Source: Tatumella ptyseos (GTDB taxonomy: Bacteria > Pseudomonadota > Gammaproteobacteria > Enterobacterales > Enterobacteriaceae). Taken from it: a stretch of 64,000 nt of DNA. Each line of letters opens with the position of its first letter. Position 1 is the stretch's first letter. The stretch covers positions 1 to 64,000 of the forward strand of contig NZ_CP130649.1 of assembly GCF_030552895.1 (NCBI RefSeq), in the 5' to 3' direction. The position numbers were made by a program, and so were the translations under genes. The notes below the pieces were generated by a model. It was not told the DNA's origin, made no database searches, and saw only the letters and a program-made list of their open reading frames with translations. Shown one piece after another: positions 31,483 to 39,824 of this stretch.

Positions 31483-31727
31483 GGTTGATCGCTTTGGACC
31501 TTACGTAACATTTTCTGTTGGTGAAGCTCATTTCCCTGTTGTAGCCGTTGAGCACTATTCTGTTGTTCTAAATGAAGTTGTTGTGAATGTAGCTGCTGCT
31601 GAGTGGACATCTGGTTTTGCAAACGCTGCTGCGTCGCTGAGGGGGACAGCGGCGATGGGGTTGAAAGATTGTTAGCGAAAGCCGGCACAGAATTGAGTAA
31701 CACTATTAAGATAAATAATCTTTTCAT
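31479..31727 (-). CDS. yhhA: YhhA family protein (DUF2756), short form
   Basis: This is a small exported Gln-rich protein of unknown function. The 82 residues have a signal peptide ([18 protein letters not shown], cleavage after AFA near residue 18) and a Gln-rich helical region [21 protein letters not shown]. It resembles the N-terminal half of E. coli YhhA (146 residues), so it is shorter than the E. coli protein. GAGG lies 7 bases before the ATG. Its position convergent with ugpQ is the same as in E. coli. The ryhB promoter lies just upstream, pointing the other way. Confidence 0.85.
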   Translation of the reverse strand: MKRLFILIVLLNSVPAFANNLSTPSPLSPSATQQRLQNQMSTQQQLHSQQLHLEQQNSAQRLQQGNELHQQKMLRKVQSDQP

Positions 31728-31757
31728 AAAAAAACCTCATTAATTTCCATAACGCTA

Positions 31758-31786
31758 TTGCAAATGATAATGATTGCGATTAACAT
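31758..31786 (+). promoter_or_regulatory. ryhB promoter with embedded Fur box
   Basis: -35 TTGCAA (31758-31763), 17-base spacer, -10 TAACAT (31781-31786). The spacer holds TGATAATGATTGCGA (31765-31779), whose left half is a perfect Fur half-site (TGATAAT-N-ATT). Fur with Fe2+ would block RNA polymerase here, giving iron-repressed ryhB. Confidence 0.82.
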
Positions 31787-31792
31787 TCAATT

Positions 31793-31877
31793 GTTCCGGT
31801 GAGACTGACATTCAACGGAACACGACATTGCTCACATTGCTTCCAGTATTTAGCCAGCCGCGTGCTGGCTTTTTTTT
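31793..31877 (+). ncRNA. ryhB: Small regulatory RNA RyhB
   Basis: RyhB is the Fur-repressed, Hfq-dependent sRNA that down-regulates iron-using proteins when iron is scarce. The conserved core CACGACATTGCTCACATTGC (31821-31840), then TTCCAGTATT, is the same as in E. coli RyhB, and the terminator AGCCAGC-CGCGT-GCTGGCT plus T tract (31852-31877) is nearly identical. The 5' hairpin GTTCCG (31793-31798) with CGGAAC (31816-31821) differs in sequence from E. coli but occupies the same place. The 5' end at 31793 is estimated from the promoter. E. coli ryhB lies in the same neighbourhood (between yhhX and yhhY, both absent here). Confidence 0.95.
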
Positions 31878-31975
31878 CGCTATCGTTCATAAATTTTGAA
31901 CAGAGCGATGAAGTTTTTCAGCTATTCTTTTTCTCAACATCTCTTCAAACTATAGAAAAAATTGAGGAGGTTTCC

Positions 31976-32671
31976 ATGATTTATATCCGTAACGCGCAAG
32001 AACGTGGCCATGCTCACCATGGCTGGTTGGATAGCTGGCATACATTTTCATTTGCAGACTACTATGATCCGAATTTCATGGGGTTTTCTGCATTACGCGT
32101 GATTAATGAAGATACTATTGCGGCGAGTAAAGGATTTGGTACCCACCCTCATCAGAATATGGAAATCCTAACTTATGTTCTCTCAGGTGTCGTTGAACAC
32201 CAAGATAGCATGGGAAATAAAGAACAAATTCCTGCGGGCGAATTTCAGATTATGAGTGCGGGGACTGGCGTTCGTCATTCAGAATACAATCCTGACCCGC
32301 AACAGGCTTTGCACCTTTATCAAATTTGGGTCATACCCGACCAGCAAGATATTACGCCTCGTTATGAGCAGCGTAAATTTCCTGAACAATCAGGCCGCCA
32401 ATTTATTTTGACACCTGATGCACGGGAAAACTCGTTGAAAGTCCATCAGGACATGACCTTATCACGCTGGGTACTCTCTGCAGGAGAAGTGGGGAATATT
32501 GATGTTGATCCCTCACGTAAGATTTGGGTTCAAGTCGTTAAAGGGAAGGTATCGGTCAACGAGCAGCAACTTGAGACGAGCGATGCGGCGGCGGTATGGG
32601 ATGAAAAACGTCTTACTTTCTCTGCCAATCAACCTACGGAAATCTTGATTTTCGATTTACCGCCAGTCTAA
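31976..32671 (+). CDS. yhhW: Pirin-family quercetin 2,3-dioxygenase YhhW
   Basis: YhhW is a bicupin pirin with quercetinase activity in vitro; its natural substrate is unknown. The start at 31976 (MIYIRNAQERGHAHHGWLDSWHTFSF) follows GAGGAGG and gives 231 residues, identical in length to E. coli YhhW; the longer frame to 31799 runs through ryhB and is rejected. Metal ligands are in GTHPHQNMEILTY (His57, His59) and GTGVRHSEYN (His101, Glu103). It ends at its own terminator, 100 bases before gntR. Confidence 0.95.
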   Translation: MIYIRNAQERGHAHHGWLDSWHTFSFADYYDPNFMGFSALRVINEDTIAASKGFGTHPHQNMEILTYVLSGVVEHQDSMGNKEQIPAGEFQIMSAGTGVRHSEYNPDPQQALHLYQIWVIPDQQDITPRYEQRKFPEQSGRQFILTPDARENSLKVHQDMTLSRWVLSAGEVGNIDVDPSRKIWVQVVKGKVSVNEQQLETSDAAAVWDEKRLTFSANQPTEILIFDLPPV

Positions 32672-32688
32672 AAAGTAACGGGTAATGT

Positions 32689-32720
32689 GAGACGGCTTCC
32701 AGATAGCCGTCTCTTTTTTT
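32689..32720 (+). terminator. Rho-independent terminator of yhhW
   Basis: A 9-bp stem GAGACGGCT (32689-32697) with AGCCGTCTC (32705-32713), 7-base loop and a run of T residues. Confidence 0.9.
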
Positions 32721-32780
32721 TAGCTTGTGTAAAATAGTGTTACTATCAAATTACCCTAACTAGTGACCTAATTGAACGCA

Positions 32781-33776
32781 ATGAAGAAAAAAAGACCGAT
32801 ATTACAAGACGTTGCTGATCGTGTAGGGATCACTAAGATGACGGTCAGTCGTTATCTGCGTAATCCGCAACAAGTTTCTGCGCCACTTGGCGAAAAGATT
32901 GCCATTGCGCTTGATGAGCTTGGTTATATTCCTAACCGCGTACCCGATATGCTATCGAATGCGACAAGCCGAGCGATTGGTATATTACTGCCTTCTTTAA
33001 CGAACCATGTTTTTGCTGATGTGTTACAAGGTATTGAGTCAGTCACTGACAAAGCTGGATATCAAACGTTAGTTGCTCACTTTGGTTATCATGCCGAGAA
33101 AGAAGAACGCCAACTTCGCTCTTTACTGGGATGGAACGTTGATGGGGTAATCTTAACGGAGCGCCAACACACACCAGGTACACTTCGTATGTTAGAAGTT
33201 GCGGGAATACCTGTAGTCGAAATTATGGATTCGTCCTCACCTTATCTCGATATGGCGGTAGGGTTTGATAACATTGCGGCAGCCCGTCAAATGACTGAAA
33301 GTATGATTGCCCAAAGCCATCAGCATCTCGTCTATCTTGGCGCTCGACTTGACGAACGAACGCTACAGAAAAAAGCTGGGTATATTCAGGCGATGGAGCA
33401 AGCAGGATTAGTACCGCGTACAGTGATGAGTGAGCAGCCTTCTTCTTTTAGTACCGGGGGCGAATTATTAAAGTTGGCCCAACAGCGTTACCCAGACGTT
33501 GATGGAATATTTTGTACTAACGATGACCTTGCGATCGGTGCGATGTTTGAGTGTCAGAGGCAAGGTATTTCCGTCCCGAATCAGATGGCGATTGCCGGTT
33601 TTCATGGCCACGACATTACTGAGAACGTCTCCCCGACCTTAGCCACCGTTGTGACGCCGCGAAAAAAAATGGGCAAAATTGCTGCCGAGATGCTACTCAC
33701 ACGCTTAGCTGGAAAGCAAAATGAATCAGACTGCATCGATTTAGGATTTTCCCTTAGAATGGGAGGCAGTATTTAA
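32781..33776 (+). CDS. gntR: Gluconate operon repressor GntR (LacI family)
   Basis: GntR represses gluconate uptake and catabolism genes and is released by gluconate. From the ATG at 32781 (MKKKRPILQDVADRVGITKMTVSRYLRNP) it is 331 residues, as in E. coli; a TTG three codons upstream is not needed. The helix-turn-helix and hinge (IPNRVPDMLSNATSRAIGILLPSLTN) are followed by a ligand domain with VGFDNIAAARQM and IFCTNDDLAIGAMFECQRQG, ending SLRMGGSI. Two operator-like palindromes sit between its stop and gntK. Confidence 0.96.
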   Translation: MKKKRPILQDVADRVGITKMTVSRYLRNPQQVSAPLGEKIAIALDELGYIPNRVPDMLSNATSRAIGILLPSLTNHVFADVLQGIESVTDKAGYQTLVAHFGYHAEKEERQLRSLLGWNVDGVILTERQHTPGTLRMLEVAGIPVVEIMDSSSPYLDMAVGFDNIAAARQMTESMIAQSHQHLVYLGARLDERTLQKKAGYIQAMEQAGLVPRTVMSEQPSSFSTGGELLKLAQQRYPDVDGIFCTNDDLAIGAMFECQRQGISVPNQMAIAGFHGHDITENVSPTLATVVTPRKKMGKIAAEMLLTRLAGKQNESDCIDLGFSLRMGGSI

Positions 33777-33837
33777 TCATTTTTATGATTGAGTTCACAT
33801 TTTAAGCCTTTTGTTAACGAATAGATTGCGCTTCAAC

Positions 33838-33853
33838 CTACAACCGATAACAA
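33838..33853. promoter_or_regulatory. Probable GntR operator 1 upstream of gntK
   Basis: The segment contains ACCGATAACA, the right two-thirds of the LacI-type palindrome seen at 33865-33880 in the opposite orientation, centred on CG. The left half-site is degenerate. Confidence 0.55.
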
Positions 33854-33864
33854 TAGTTATTAAA

Positions 33865-33880
33865 TTGTTATCGGTAACAT
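33865..33880. promoter_or_regulatory. Probable GntR operator 2 upstream of gntK
   Basis: TTGTTATCGGTAACAT is a near-perfect palindrome (TGTTA-NCGN-TAACA) of the kind bound by GntR. It lies 27 bases before the gntK ATG, where a bound repressor would cover the transcription start. Confidence 0.8.
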
Positions 33881-33906
33881 TGTGAACGACTAAGGTTGGA
33901 GCAGTT

Positions 33907-34437
33907 ATGACAGAAGCCTCTTCTCAACATTATGTATTTGTCCTGATGGGTGTCTCAGGTAGCGGAAAATCAGTTGTTGCTAATCAAGTCTCACAGAAGC
34001 TACAAACTGCATTTCTAGACGGTGATTTCTTACACCCTCGTTCTAATATTTTAAAAATGGCGGAAGGTGAGCCACTGAACGATCAAGACAGAGCCCCTTG
34101 GTTACAGGCCATTAATGATGCTGCCTTCGCCATGCAGCGCACCCAAAAAGTCTCCATCATTGTCTGCTCGTCCTTAAAGAAAAGTTACCGAGATATCCTA
34201 CGTAACGGTAATAAAAACCTTAAATTTATTTACTTAAAAGGTGACTTCGAGACCATTGAGCAGCGTCTCAAAGCGCGCAAGGGACACTTCTTCAAAACGA
34301 ACATGTTAGTGACTCAATTCGACACCTTAGAAGAACCCAATGGTTCAGAATCTGATGTATTAGTCGTTGATATTAGCCATTCACTCGACGATGTCATTGC
34401 TGAGACCGTTGCAACGATTAAAAATAATATTCAATAA
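33907..34437 (+). CDS. gntK: Gluconokinase GntK
   Basis: GntK phosphorylates D-gluconate to 6-phosphogluconate for the Entner-Doudoroff and pentose phosphate pathways. The 176 residues have the P-loop GVSGSGKSVVANQ, FLDGDFLHPRSNILKMAEGEPLNDQDRAPWL (substrate and lid region) and CSSLKKSYRDILR. Length matches E. coli GntK (175). Operators for GntR precede it and gntU follows 9 bases later, so the pair forms the inducible gntKU operon. It would also take gluconate made by GhrB from 2-ketogluconate. Confidence 0.96.
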   Translation: MTEASSQHYVFVLMGVSGSGKSVVANQVSQKLQTAFLDGDFLHPRSNILKMAEGEPLNDQDRAPWLQAINDAAFAMQRTQKVSIIVCSSLKKSYRDILRNGNKNLKFIYLKGDFETIEQRLKARKGHFFKTNMLVTQFDTLEEPNGSESDVLVVDISHSLDDVIAETVATIKNNIQ

Positions 34438-34446
34438 GGTTGAGTC

Positions 34447-35787
34447 ATGAGCACGGCAACACTCGTTTTAACGGCAGCAGGCTCTGTCATACTGCTGCTT
34501 TTTTTAGTCATGAAAGCGCGGATGCATGCTTTTGTCGCACTAATGCTCGTTTCTGTCGGTGCAGGTATTTTTTCTGGAATGCCACTGGATAAAATTACTG
34601 ACACCATGCAAAAGGGGATGGGGGGCACGCTAGGCTTCTTGGCCGTGGTGGTCGCACTTGGAGCGATGTTCGGTAAAATTTTGCATGAAACTGGCGCAGT
34701 TGACCAGATAGCGATAAGGATGTTGAAAACCTTTGGTGAAAAGCGTTCCCACTTTGCGATGGGAGCCGCAGGCTTTATCTGTGCGCTGCCGCTATTTTTC
34801 GAAGTCGCAATCGTCTTGCTTATCAGTATTGCTTTTGCGGTGGCGCGTCGTACCAACGACAATATGGTGAAACTGGTCATCCCGTTGTTCGCGGGTGTTG
34901 CAGCAGCGGCGGCATTCGTATTACCGGGACCTGCACCAATGCTTCTGGCTTCACAAATGCATGCAGATTTTGGCTGGATGATCTTACTCGGCCTCTGTGC
35001 GGCGATTCCTGGAATGCTTATCGCGGGTCCTCTCTTCGGTAATTTTATCGCGAAGCGCGTGCAATTTGCCGCTCCAGCTGCTGATAGTTTCCCTGAAGTC
35101 GCTAAAGATAAACTGCCTTCTTTTGGTTTTAGCTTATCATTGATCCTTTTCCCTCTCATTTTGGTCGGCTTAAAAACAATCGCGGCTAATTTTATCGATA
35201 AAGGCAGCCGTTTATATGAGTGCTTTGAATTTATTGGCCACCCTTTCATCGCGATTCTGATTGCCGTACTAATTACCATTTATGGTTTGGCTTATCGCCA
35301 AGGAATGGATAAGTCTCGAGTGATGGCGATTTGTGGTGAAGCCTTGCAACCTGCTGGGATTATCCTACTGGTAATCGGTGCGGGCGGTGTTTTCAAACAA
35401 GTGCTCGTCGATTCAGGTGTCGGTCCAGCACTGGGACACTCCTTAACAGGCTTAGGGCTACCTGTCGCGCTTTCTTGTTTTATCTTAGCTGGCGTGGTTC
35501 GTATTATTCAAGGGTCGGCGACAGTCGCGTGTTTGACGGCGGTAGGGCTTATCATGCCCGTGATTGAACCGTTACATTACAGTGGTGCTCAGTTGGCAGC
35601 ACTTTCAATTTGTATCGGTGGAGGCTCAATTATTGTGAGTCACGTCAACGACGCGGGCTTCTGGTTGTTTGGGCGTTTTACCGGAGCGACTGAAGTAGAA
35701 ACTCTCAAGACCTGGACAATGATGGAGACCATCCTTGGCGTTACCGGGGGGATTATTGGTATGGTCGCCTTCGAATTACTGTCCTAA
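34447..35787 (+). CDS. gntU: Gluconate permease GntU
   Basis: GntU is a gluconate:H+ symporter of the GntP family. The 446 residues carry about 12-14 hydrophobic segments and GntP-type motifs GMPLDKITDTMQKGMGGTLGFLAVVVALGAMFGKILHETG, FEVAIVLLISIAFAVARRT, QGSATVACLTAVGLIMP and SHVNDAGFWLFGRFTGATEVETLKTWTMMETILG. It follows gntK by 9 bases and ends at a shared convergent terminator with yhgN. Confidence 0.95.
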   Translation: MSTATLVLTAAGSVILLLFLVMKARMHAFVALMLVSVGAGIFSGMPLDKITDTMQKGMGGTLGFLAVVVALGAMFGKILHETGAVDQIAIRMLKTFGEKRSHFAMGAAGFICALPLFFEVAIVLLISIAFAVARRTNDNMVKLVIPLFAGVAAAAAFVLPGPAPMLLASQMHADFGWMILLGLCAAIPGMLIAGPLFGNFIAKRVQFAAPAADSFPEVAKDKLPSFGFSLSLILFPLILVGLKTIAANFIDKGSRLYECFEFIGHPFIAILIAVLITIYGLAYRQGMDKSRVMAICGEALQPAGIILLVIGAGGVFKQVLVDSGVGPALGHSLTGLGLPVALSCFILAGVVRIIQGSATVACLTAVGLIMPVIEPLHYSGAQLAALSICIGGGSIIVSHVNDAGFWLFGRFTGATEVETLKTWTMMETILGVTGGIIGMVAFELLS

Positions 35788-35793
35788 AAAGTT

Positions 35794-35822
35794 AAAGGGT
35801 CGATATCTCGACCCTTTTTTTA
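35794..35822. terminator. Terminator between gntU and yhgN
   Basis: A 10-bp perfect stem AAAGGGTCGA (35794-35803) with TCGACCCTTT (35808-35817), TATC loop and T tract on the plus strand. An A-rich left flank suggests it may also work for yhgN. Confidence 0.9.
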
Positions 35823-36416
35823 TTAGAGTTTTAGGTAAGCTCTAATCCCATCTAAAAACATCTGTGTCGCAATCATTATCAGAATTAGCCCCATCAATCG
35901 CTCAAGTGCATTGACACCTTTTGATCCTAATAAACGCAAAAATAGTCCTGACATCATTAGGATTGCAGCAGTAATTCCCCACGCAATAAAAAGCGCAAGT
36001 ATTAACAGGCTCATATTTCCGGGGTACTGATGTGACATCAGCATGAGTGTTGCAAGTAGCGAAGGTCCGGCTAATAGAGGAATAGCTAGGGGGACTAAAA
36101 AAGGCTCCTCCCCTGCGGGGAGTCCTGAAGTAGATGATTCAGGTGAAGGGAAAATCATTTTTATCGCGATCAAGAATAAAATAATTCCCCCTGAGATGGA
36201 GACCGATTCCGCGCGTAAGTTCAGGAAGGCCAACATTTTTTCGCCGGTGAATAGAAATAGCAACATAATCACCAAGGCAATCAGGAGTTCACGGATAATG
36301 ATGACTCGGCGGCGCTTAGGATCAATATGCTTCAGTACTGACATAAAAATCGGTAGGTTACCCAGCGGATCCATAATCAAAATCAGTAACACTGCGGCAG
36401 AAAAAAGTTCAGTCAT
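35823..36416 (-). CDS. yhgN: MarC-family inner-membrane protein YhgN
   Basis: YhgN is a six-helix membrane protein of the MarC/UPF0056 family whose transport role is unproven. The 197 residues match E. coli YhgN in length and sequence: ILIMDPLGNLPIFMSVLKHIDPKRRR, SISGGIILFLIAIKMIFP, LPAGEEPFLVPLAIPLLAGPSLLATLML and LERLMGLILIMIATQMFLDGI. It is convergent with gntU and divergent from asd. Confidence 0.94.
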   Translation of the reverse strand: MTELFSAAVLLILIMDPLGNLPIFMSVLKHIDPKRRRVIIIRELLIALVIMLLFLFTGEKMLAFLNLRAESVSISGGIILFLIAIKMIFPSPESSTSGLPAGEEPFLVPLAIPLLAGPSLLATLMLMSHQYPGNMSLLILALFIAWGITAAILMMSGLFLRLLGSKGVNALERLMGLILIMIATQMFLDGIRAYLKL

Positions 36417-36603
36417 GACTTATCGTCGTCCTTCCAAGCGGTTAGTATTAGCCAGATGATAAATTAATCGAACAATATCGATTTTTTTCACTTGCTAGTA
36501 CGTCCAGTTTTTGTAGAGTTTGATAGTATCATTCCCATCAACGGGAGTGCAGACATATCCGTATATCGGTATGCAGCATATTTATTCTAACAGCAGGCAC
36601 ATC

Positions 36604-37713
36604 ATGAAAAATGTAGGGTTTATCGGGTGGCGTGGCATGGTAGGTTCCGTGCTAATGTCGCGTATGAATGAAGAAAATGACTTCTCTGTCATTAATCCAG
36701 TCTTTTTTTCCACTTCACAACACGGACAACCAGCGCCTGTTTTTGGCGGTCATAGCCAAGGAACCTTACAGGATGCGTACGATATTGATGCCTTAACGAG
36801 CCTCGATATCATTGTTACCTGCCAAGGTGGGGACTATACCAGTGATGTTTATCCACGTTTGCGTCAAGCGGGATGGCAAGGCTACTGGATTGATGCAGCC
36901 TCGACGCTTCGAATGGCCGATGAGGCGATTATTATCCTTGATCCAGTGAACCAAAAAGTCATTACTGATGGGATTAATCGCGGTGTAAAAACCTTCGTTG
37001 GCGGTAACTGTACCGTTAGTTTGATGTTGATGTCATTGGGCGGGTTATTCTCACAAAATCTCGTTGAATGGGCTTCTGTAGCGACCTATCAGGCTGCATC
37101 GGGTGGCGGTGCGCGTCATATGCGTGAATTGCTGACGCAGATGGGTATGCTTCATGATCATGTGGCAACCTCATTACAGAATCCGGCTTCGGCCATTTTA
37201 GATATTGAGCGCAGTGTCACCGATTTTACCCGCTCGGGAACCTTACCGACGGATAACTTCGGTGTCCCGTTGGCAGGAAGCCTTATTCCTTGGATCGATA
37301 AGCAATTACCGAGTGGTCAAAGTAAAGAAGAGTGGAAGGGACAAGCCGAAACCAACAAAATTCTGGCGACCCAACAGATTATCCCTGTTGATGGGTTATG
37401 TGTACGAGTGGGGGCATTACGTTGCCACAGTCAAGCCTTCACTCTTAAATTGAAACAAGACATCCCGTTGGCAGATATCGAGCAAATGCTTGGAGCACAT
37501 AATCCTTGGGTTAAAGTTGTTCCTAACGATCGTGAGTTGACGATGCGCGAACTGACACCTGCTGCAGTGACGGGTACTCTTATTACACCGGTTGGACGCC
37601 TTCGTAAATTAAATATGGGCCCTGAGTATCTCTCTGCCTTTACCGTGGGGGATCAGCTGCTGTGGGGCGCCGCAGAGCCGCTAAGAAGAATGTTACGCCA
37701 GTTGGTAGGCTAG
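36604..37713 (+). CDS. asd: Aspartate-semialdehyde dehydrogenase
   Basis: Asd makes aspartate semialdehyde from aspartyl phosphate using NADPH, the branch point to lysine/diaminopimelate, threonine and methionine. The start at 36604 ([21 protein letters not shown]) is the E. coli start; the frame open to 36520 is not supported. It has the NADP motif [11 protein letters not shown], the active-site Cys in [15 protein letters not shown], and the catalytic His in [12 protein letters not shown]; 369 residues. In E. coli the glycogen genes lie between asd and glpD; here only a terminator separates them. Confidence 0.98.
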   Translation: MKNVGFIGWRGMVGSVLMSRMNEENDFSVINPVFFSTSQHGQPAPVFGGHSQGTLQDAYDIDALTSLDIIVTCQGGDYTSDVYPRLRQAGWQGYWIDAASTLRMADEAIIILDPVNQKVITDGINRGVKTFVGGNCTVSLMLMSLGGLFSQNLVEWASVATYQAASGGGARHMRELLTQMGMLHDHVATSLQNPASAILDIERSVTDFTRSGTLPTDNFGVPLAGSLIPWIDKQLPSGQSKEEWKGQAETNKILATQQIIPVDGLCVRVGALRCHSQAFTLKLKQDIPLADIEQMLGAHNPWVKVVPNDRELTMRELTPAAVTGTLITPVGRLRKLNMGPEYLSAFTVGDQLLWGAAEPLRRMLRQLVG

Positions 37714-37716
37714 TAA

Positions 37717-37745
37717 AAAAACCGGGATGAGTCCCGGTTTTTTAT
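37717..37745. terminator. Bidirectional terminator between asd and glpD
   Basis: AAAAACCGGGA (37717-37727), a TGAG loop and TCCCGGTTTTT (37732-37742) form an 11-bp stem with A and T tracts on the two sides, serving both convergent genes. Confidence 0.92.
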
Positions 37746-37757
37746 ATTAACTAGGTA

Positions 37758-39254
37758 CTATGCGACAGCTGTAGAAAGATACTGTTCTAACCAACGGGAC
37801 ACTTCTTCTTGCTGTGCAGGTGAAAGCCACATACCTTGCTTGGTTCTACGCCATAGGGCATCTTCAGCCGTACGAACCCATTCGTTATCGACGAGGTAAC
37901 GCAGCTCTCTTTCATAAAAATCGTGACCGAAGTTTTGTCCCAATTGTTCAATACTGGTGATCCCCTCAAGTAACTTATCCGTATCGCTACCATAGGTTCG
38001 TGCGTAGTGACGGGACATCTCATTACTGATGAAAGGGTAACGCTTACGCAGGTTTTGGGTAAATGCCTCGCGTGTCCCCGTAAAGTGGCCACCCGGTAAT
38101 ACGCACTCTTTTGTCCAAGCTGGCCCAATATTAGGATAATATTTAGTTAGCTTCTCTAAAGCATGCTCAGCGAGTTTACGATAAGTTGTTAGCTTTCCAC
38201 CAAATACAGAAAGTAGTGGCGCACTGCCTTGCTCATCGTGCACATCTAAGGTGTAGTCACGGGTTATTGCTTGAGGTGAGTCTGATTCATCATCGCATAG
38301 CGGACGTACGCCAGAATAGCTCCAGACAATATCTTCAGTACCCAATTGGCGTTTAAAATATTGGTTATAGACTTTGAGTAGATATGCAGTTTCTTTCTCG
38401 TCAATCTTAACGGCCAGTGGGTCGCCTTTATATTCCACATCGGTCGTACCGATAATCGAGAATTCATCCATCCACGGAATAACGAAAACGATACGATTAT
38501 CTTCATTTTGAAGAATGTACGCTTGCTTCTCATCGTGGGCTTTAGGCACGACAATGTGGCTTCCTTTGATTAGGCGGATACCATAAGGGGATTTGATTTC
38601 TAACTGGTTATCGAAGATTTCCTTGACCCATGGGCCTGCCGCATTCACTAGGCCCTTTGCTTGCCAACGTAATACTTCGCCAGTATCGACATTTTCAGCT
38701 TCAACCTGCCATAGCCCCTTTTCACGCCAAGCACGGGTGACTTTTGTGCGAGTACGGACTTCGCCGCCTTTTTCAACCACCTCTTGGGCGTTGACCACGA
38801 CCATACGCGCATCATCAACCCAGCAATCTGAGTATTCAAAGCCTCTAGTAATGTCGGGTTTTAGCGCGGACTGTGAACCAAACTTAAGACTTTTACTGGC
38901 GGCTAAGCTGGTACGTTTACCCAAGTGATCATACATAAATAAGCCAACACGGATCATCCATGCGGGACGAAGATGAGGTTGGTGGGGTAAGCGAAAGCGC
39001 ATAGGAAAGGCGAGTTGCGGTGCCATTTTTAATAACACTTCGCGCTCAGCTAACGCTTCACTCACTAAACGGAATTCGTAATGCTCTAAATAACGTAAGC
39101 CACCGTGAATGAGTTTCGAACTTGCCGAGGAGGTCGCGCAGGCAAAGTCTTTTGCTTCGAGCAGCAATACAGAAAGTCCGCGGCCCGCCGCATCGACCGC
39201 GATGCCAGCCCCATTAATACCGCCTCCGATCACAATCAGGTCTTTGGTTTCCAC
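37758..39254 (-). CDS. glpD: Aerobic glycerol-3-phosphate dehydrogenase GlpD
   Basis: GlpD is a membrane-associated FAD enzyme that oxidises glycerol 3-phosphate to dihydroxyacetone phosphate and feeds electrons to ubiquinone. The most likely start is GTG at 39254 (read METKDLIVIGGGINGAGIA), which has GAGGAG 5 bases upstream and matches the E. coli N-terminus; no nearby ATG fits. The FAD-binding GGGINGAGIAVDAAGRG, SSASSKLIHGGLRYLEHYEFRLVSEALAERE and SYSGVRPLCDDESDSPQAITRDY are conserved; 498 residues. It is divergent from glpEGR, with a GlpR operator between. It should be fed by Ugp/UgpQ products. Confidence 0.96.
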   Translation of the reverse strand: METKDLIVIGGGINGAGIAVDAAGRGLSVLLLEAKDFACATSSASSKLIHGGLRYLEHYEFRLVSEALAEREVLLKMAPQLAFPMRFRLPHQPHLRPAWMIRVGLFMYDHLGKRTSLAASKSLKFGSQSALKPDITRGFEYSDCWVDDARMVVVNAQEVVEKGGEVRTRTKVTRAWREKGLWQVEAENVDTGEVLRWQAKGLVNAAGPWVKEIFDNQLEIKSPYGIRLIKGSHIVVPKAHDEKQAYILQNEDNRIVFVIPWMDEFSIIGTTDVEYKGDPLAVKIDEKETAYLLKVYNQYFKRQLGTEDIVWSYSGVRPLCDDESDSPQAITRDYTLDVHDEQGSAPLLSVFGGKLTTYRKLAEHALEKLTKYYPNIGPAWTKECVLPGGHFTGTREAFTQNLRKRYPFISNEMSRHYARTYGSDTDKLLEGITSIEQLGQNFGHDFYERELRYLVDNEWVRTAEDALWRRTKQGMWLSPAQQEEVSRWLEQYLSTAVA

Positions 39255-39282
39255 GTGCACTCCTCGCTTATTGGCTATCAAT

Positions 39283-39302
39283 AATGTTCGTTTTCGAAAA
39301 TA
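39283..39302. promoter_or_regulatory. GlpR operator between glpD and glpE
   Basis: AATGTTCGTTTTCGAAAATA matches the GlpR consensus WATGTTCGWT-AWCGWACATW at 18 of 20 positions. It lies 29 bases before the glpD start. Weaker half-sites (AAACATA) follow at about 39316-39323, suggesting cooperative GlpR binding, with derepression by glycerol 3-phosphate. Confidence 0.75.
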
Positions 39303-39357
39303 TAGTAATCGAAACCAAACATATTTGCCAATATTTAACCGCAAAAAAACATATTAG

Positions 39358-39373
39358 CGTGATAGAAATAACA
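39358..39373. promoter_or_regulatory. Possible CRP site in the glpD-glpE intergenic region
   Basis: CGTGA-N6-TAACA matches the CRP core TGTGA-N6-TCACA at 8 of 10 positions. It lies about 105 bases before the glpD start, a position that fits cAMP-CRP activation of glpD. Confidence 0.5.
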
Positions 39374-39471
39374 TTTAAGTTGAACCTAAACCGAATAGCG
39401 ATGTGGAAAGGGTTAATCGAGACGAAATTACAGGTACAATATGAGAGACCTGCAATAATTTGAGAACAGTT

Positions 39472-39804
39472 ATGGATACTTACGAATGCATTGATGTACT
39501 GGCCGCAGAAAAGGTCTTACAAGAAGGGGCGCGTCTGGTTGATATTCGTGATCCTCAAAGTTTTGAAAAAGCTCATATTCGTGGGGCATTTCATTTAACG
39601 AACGGTTCGTTAAATCAATTTGTTGAAGAGAGTGACTATGACCAACCGGTGTTAGTGCTCTGTTATCACGGTAATAGCAGCAAAGGTGCGGCACAGTACT
39701 TGATCAATCAAGGCTTTGACCAAGTATATAGTGTTGATGGCGGGTTTGATGCATGGTATGCACGTTTCCCGGACCAAGTGATCAAAGAGAGCGAATCCTC
39801 ATAA
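39472..39804 (+). CDS. glpE: Thiosulfate sulfurtransferase GlpE
   Basis: GlpE is a single-domain rhodanese that moves sulfur from thiosulfate to cyanide or thioredoxin in vitro. The start at 39472 ([18 protein letters not shown]) fits the E. coli start; a TTG four codons upstream is less likely. The active-site loop [14 protein letters not shown] (Cys near residue 65) and [23 protein letters not shown] are present; 110 residues. It begins the glpE-glpG-glpR operon. Confidence 0.95.
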   Translation: MDTYECIDVLAAEKVLQEGARLVDIRDPQSFEKAHIRGAFHLTNGSLNQFVEESDYDQPVLVLCYHGNSSKGAAQYLINQGFDQVYSVDGGFDAWYARFPDQVIKESESS

Positions 39805-39824
39805 ACTTAGGTATTGAAAACGAT

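Noticed and set aside
31799..31975. 59-residue N-terminal extension of yhhW
   Set aside because: It reads through ryhB and its terminator; the ATG at 31976 has a strong ribosome binding site and matches the E. coli start.
34431..35279. 282-codon minus-strand ORF opposite gntU
   Set aside because: It lies wholly antisense to the clearly conserved gntU, its translation is a Pro/Ala/Ser/Lys-rich low-complexity string, and no ribosome binding site or homology is evident.
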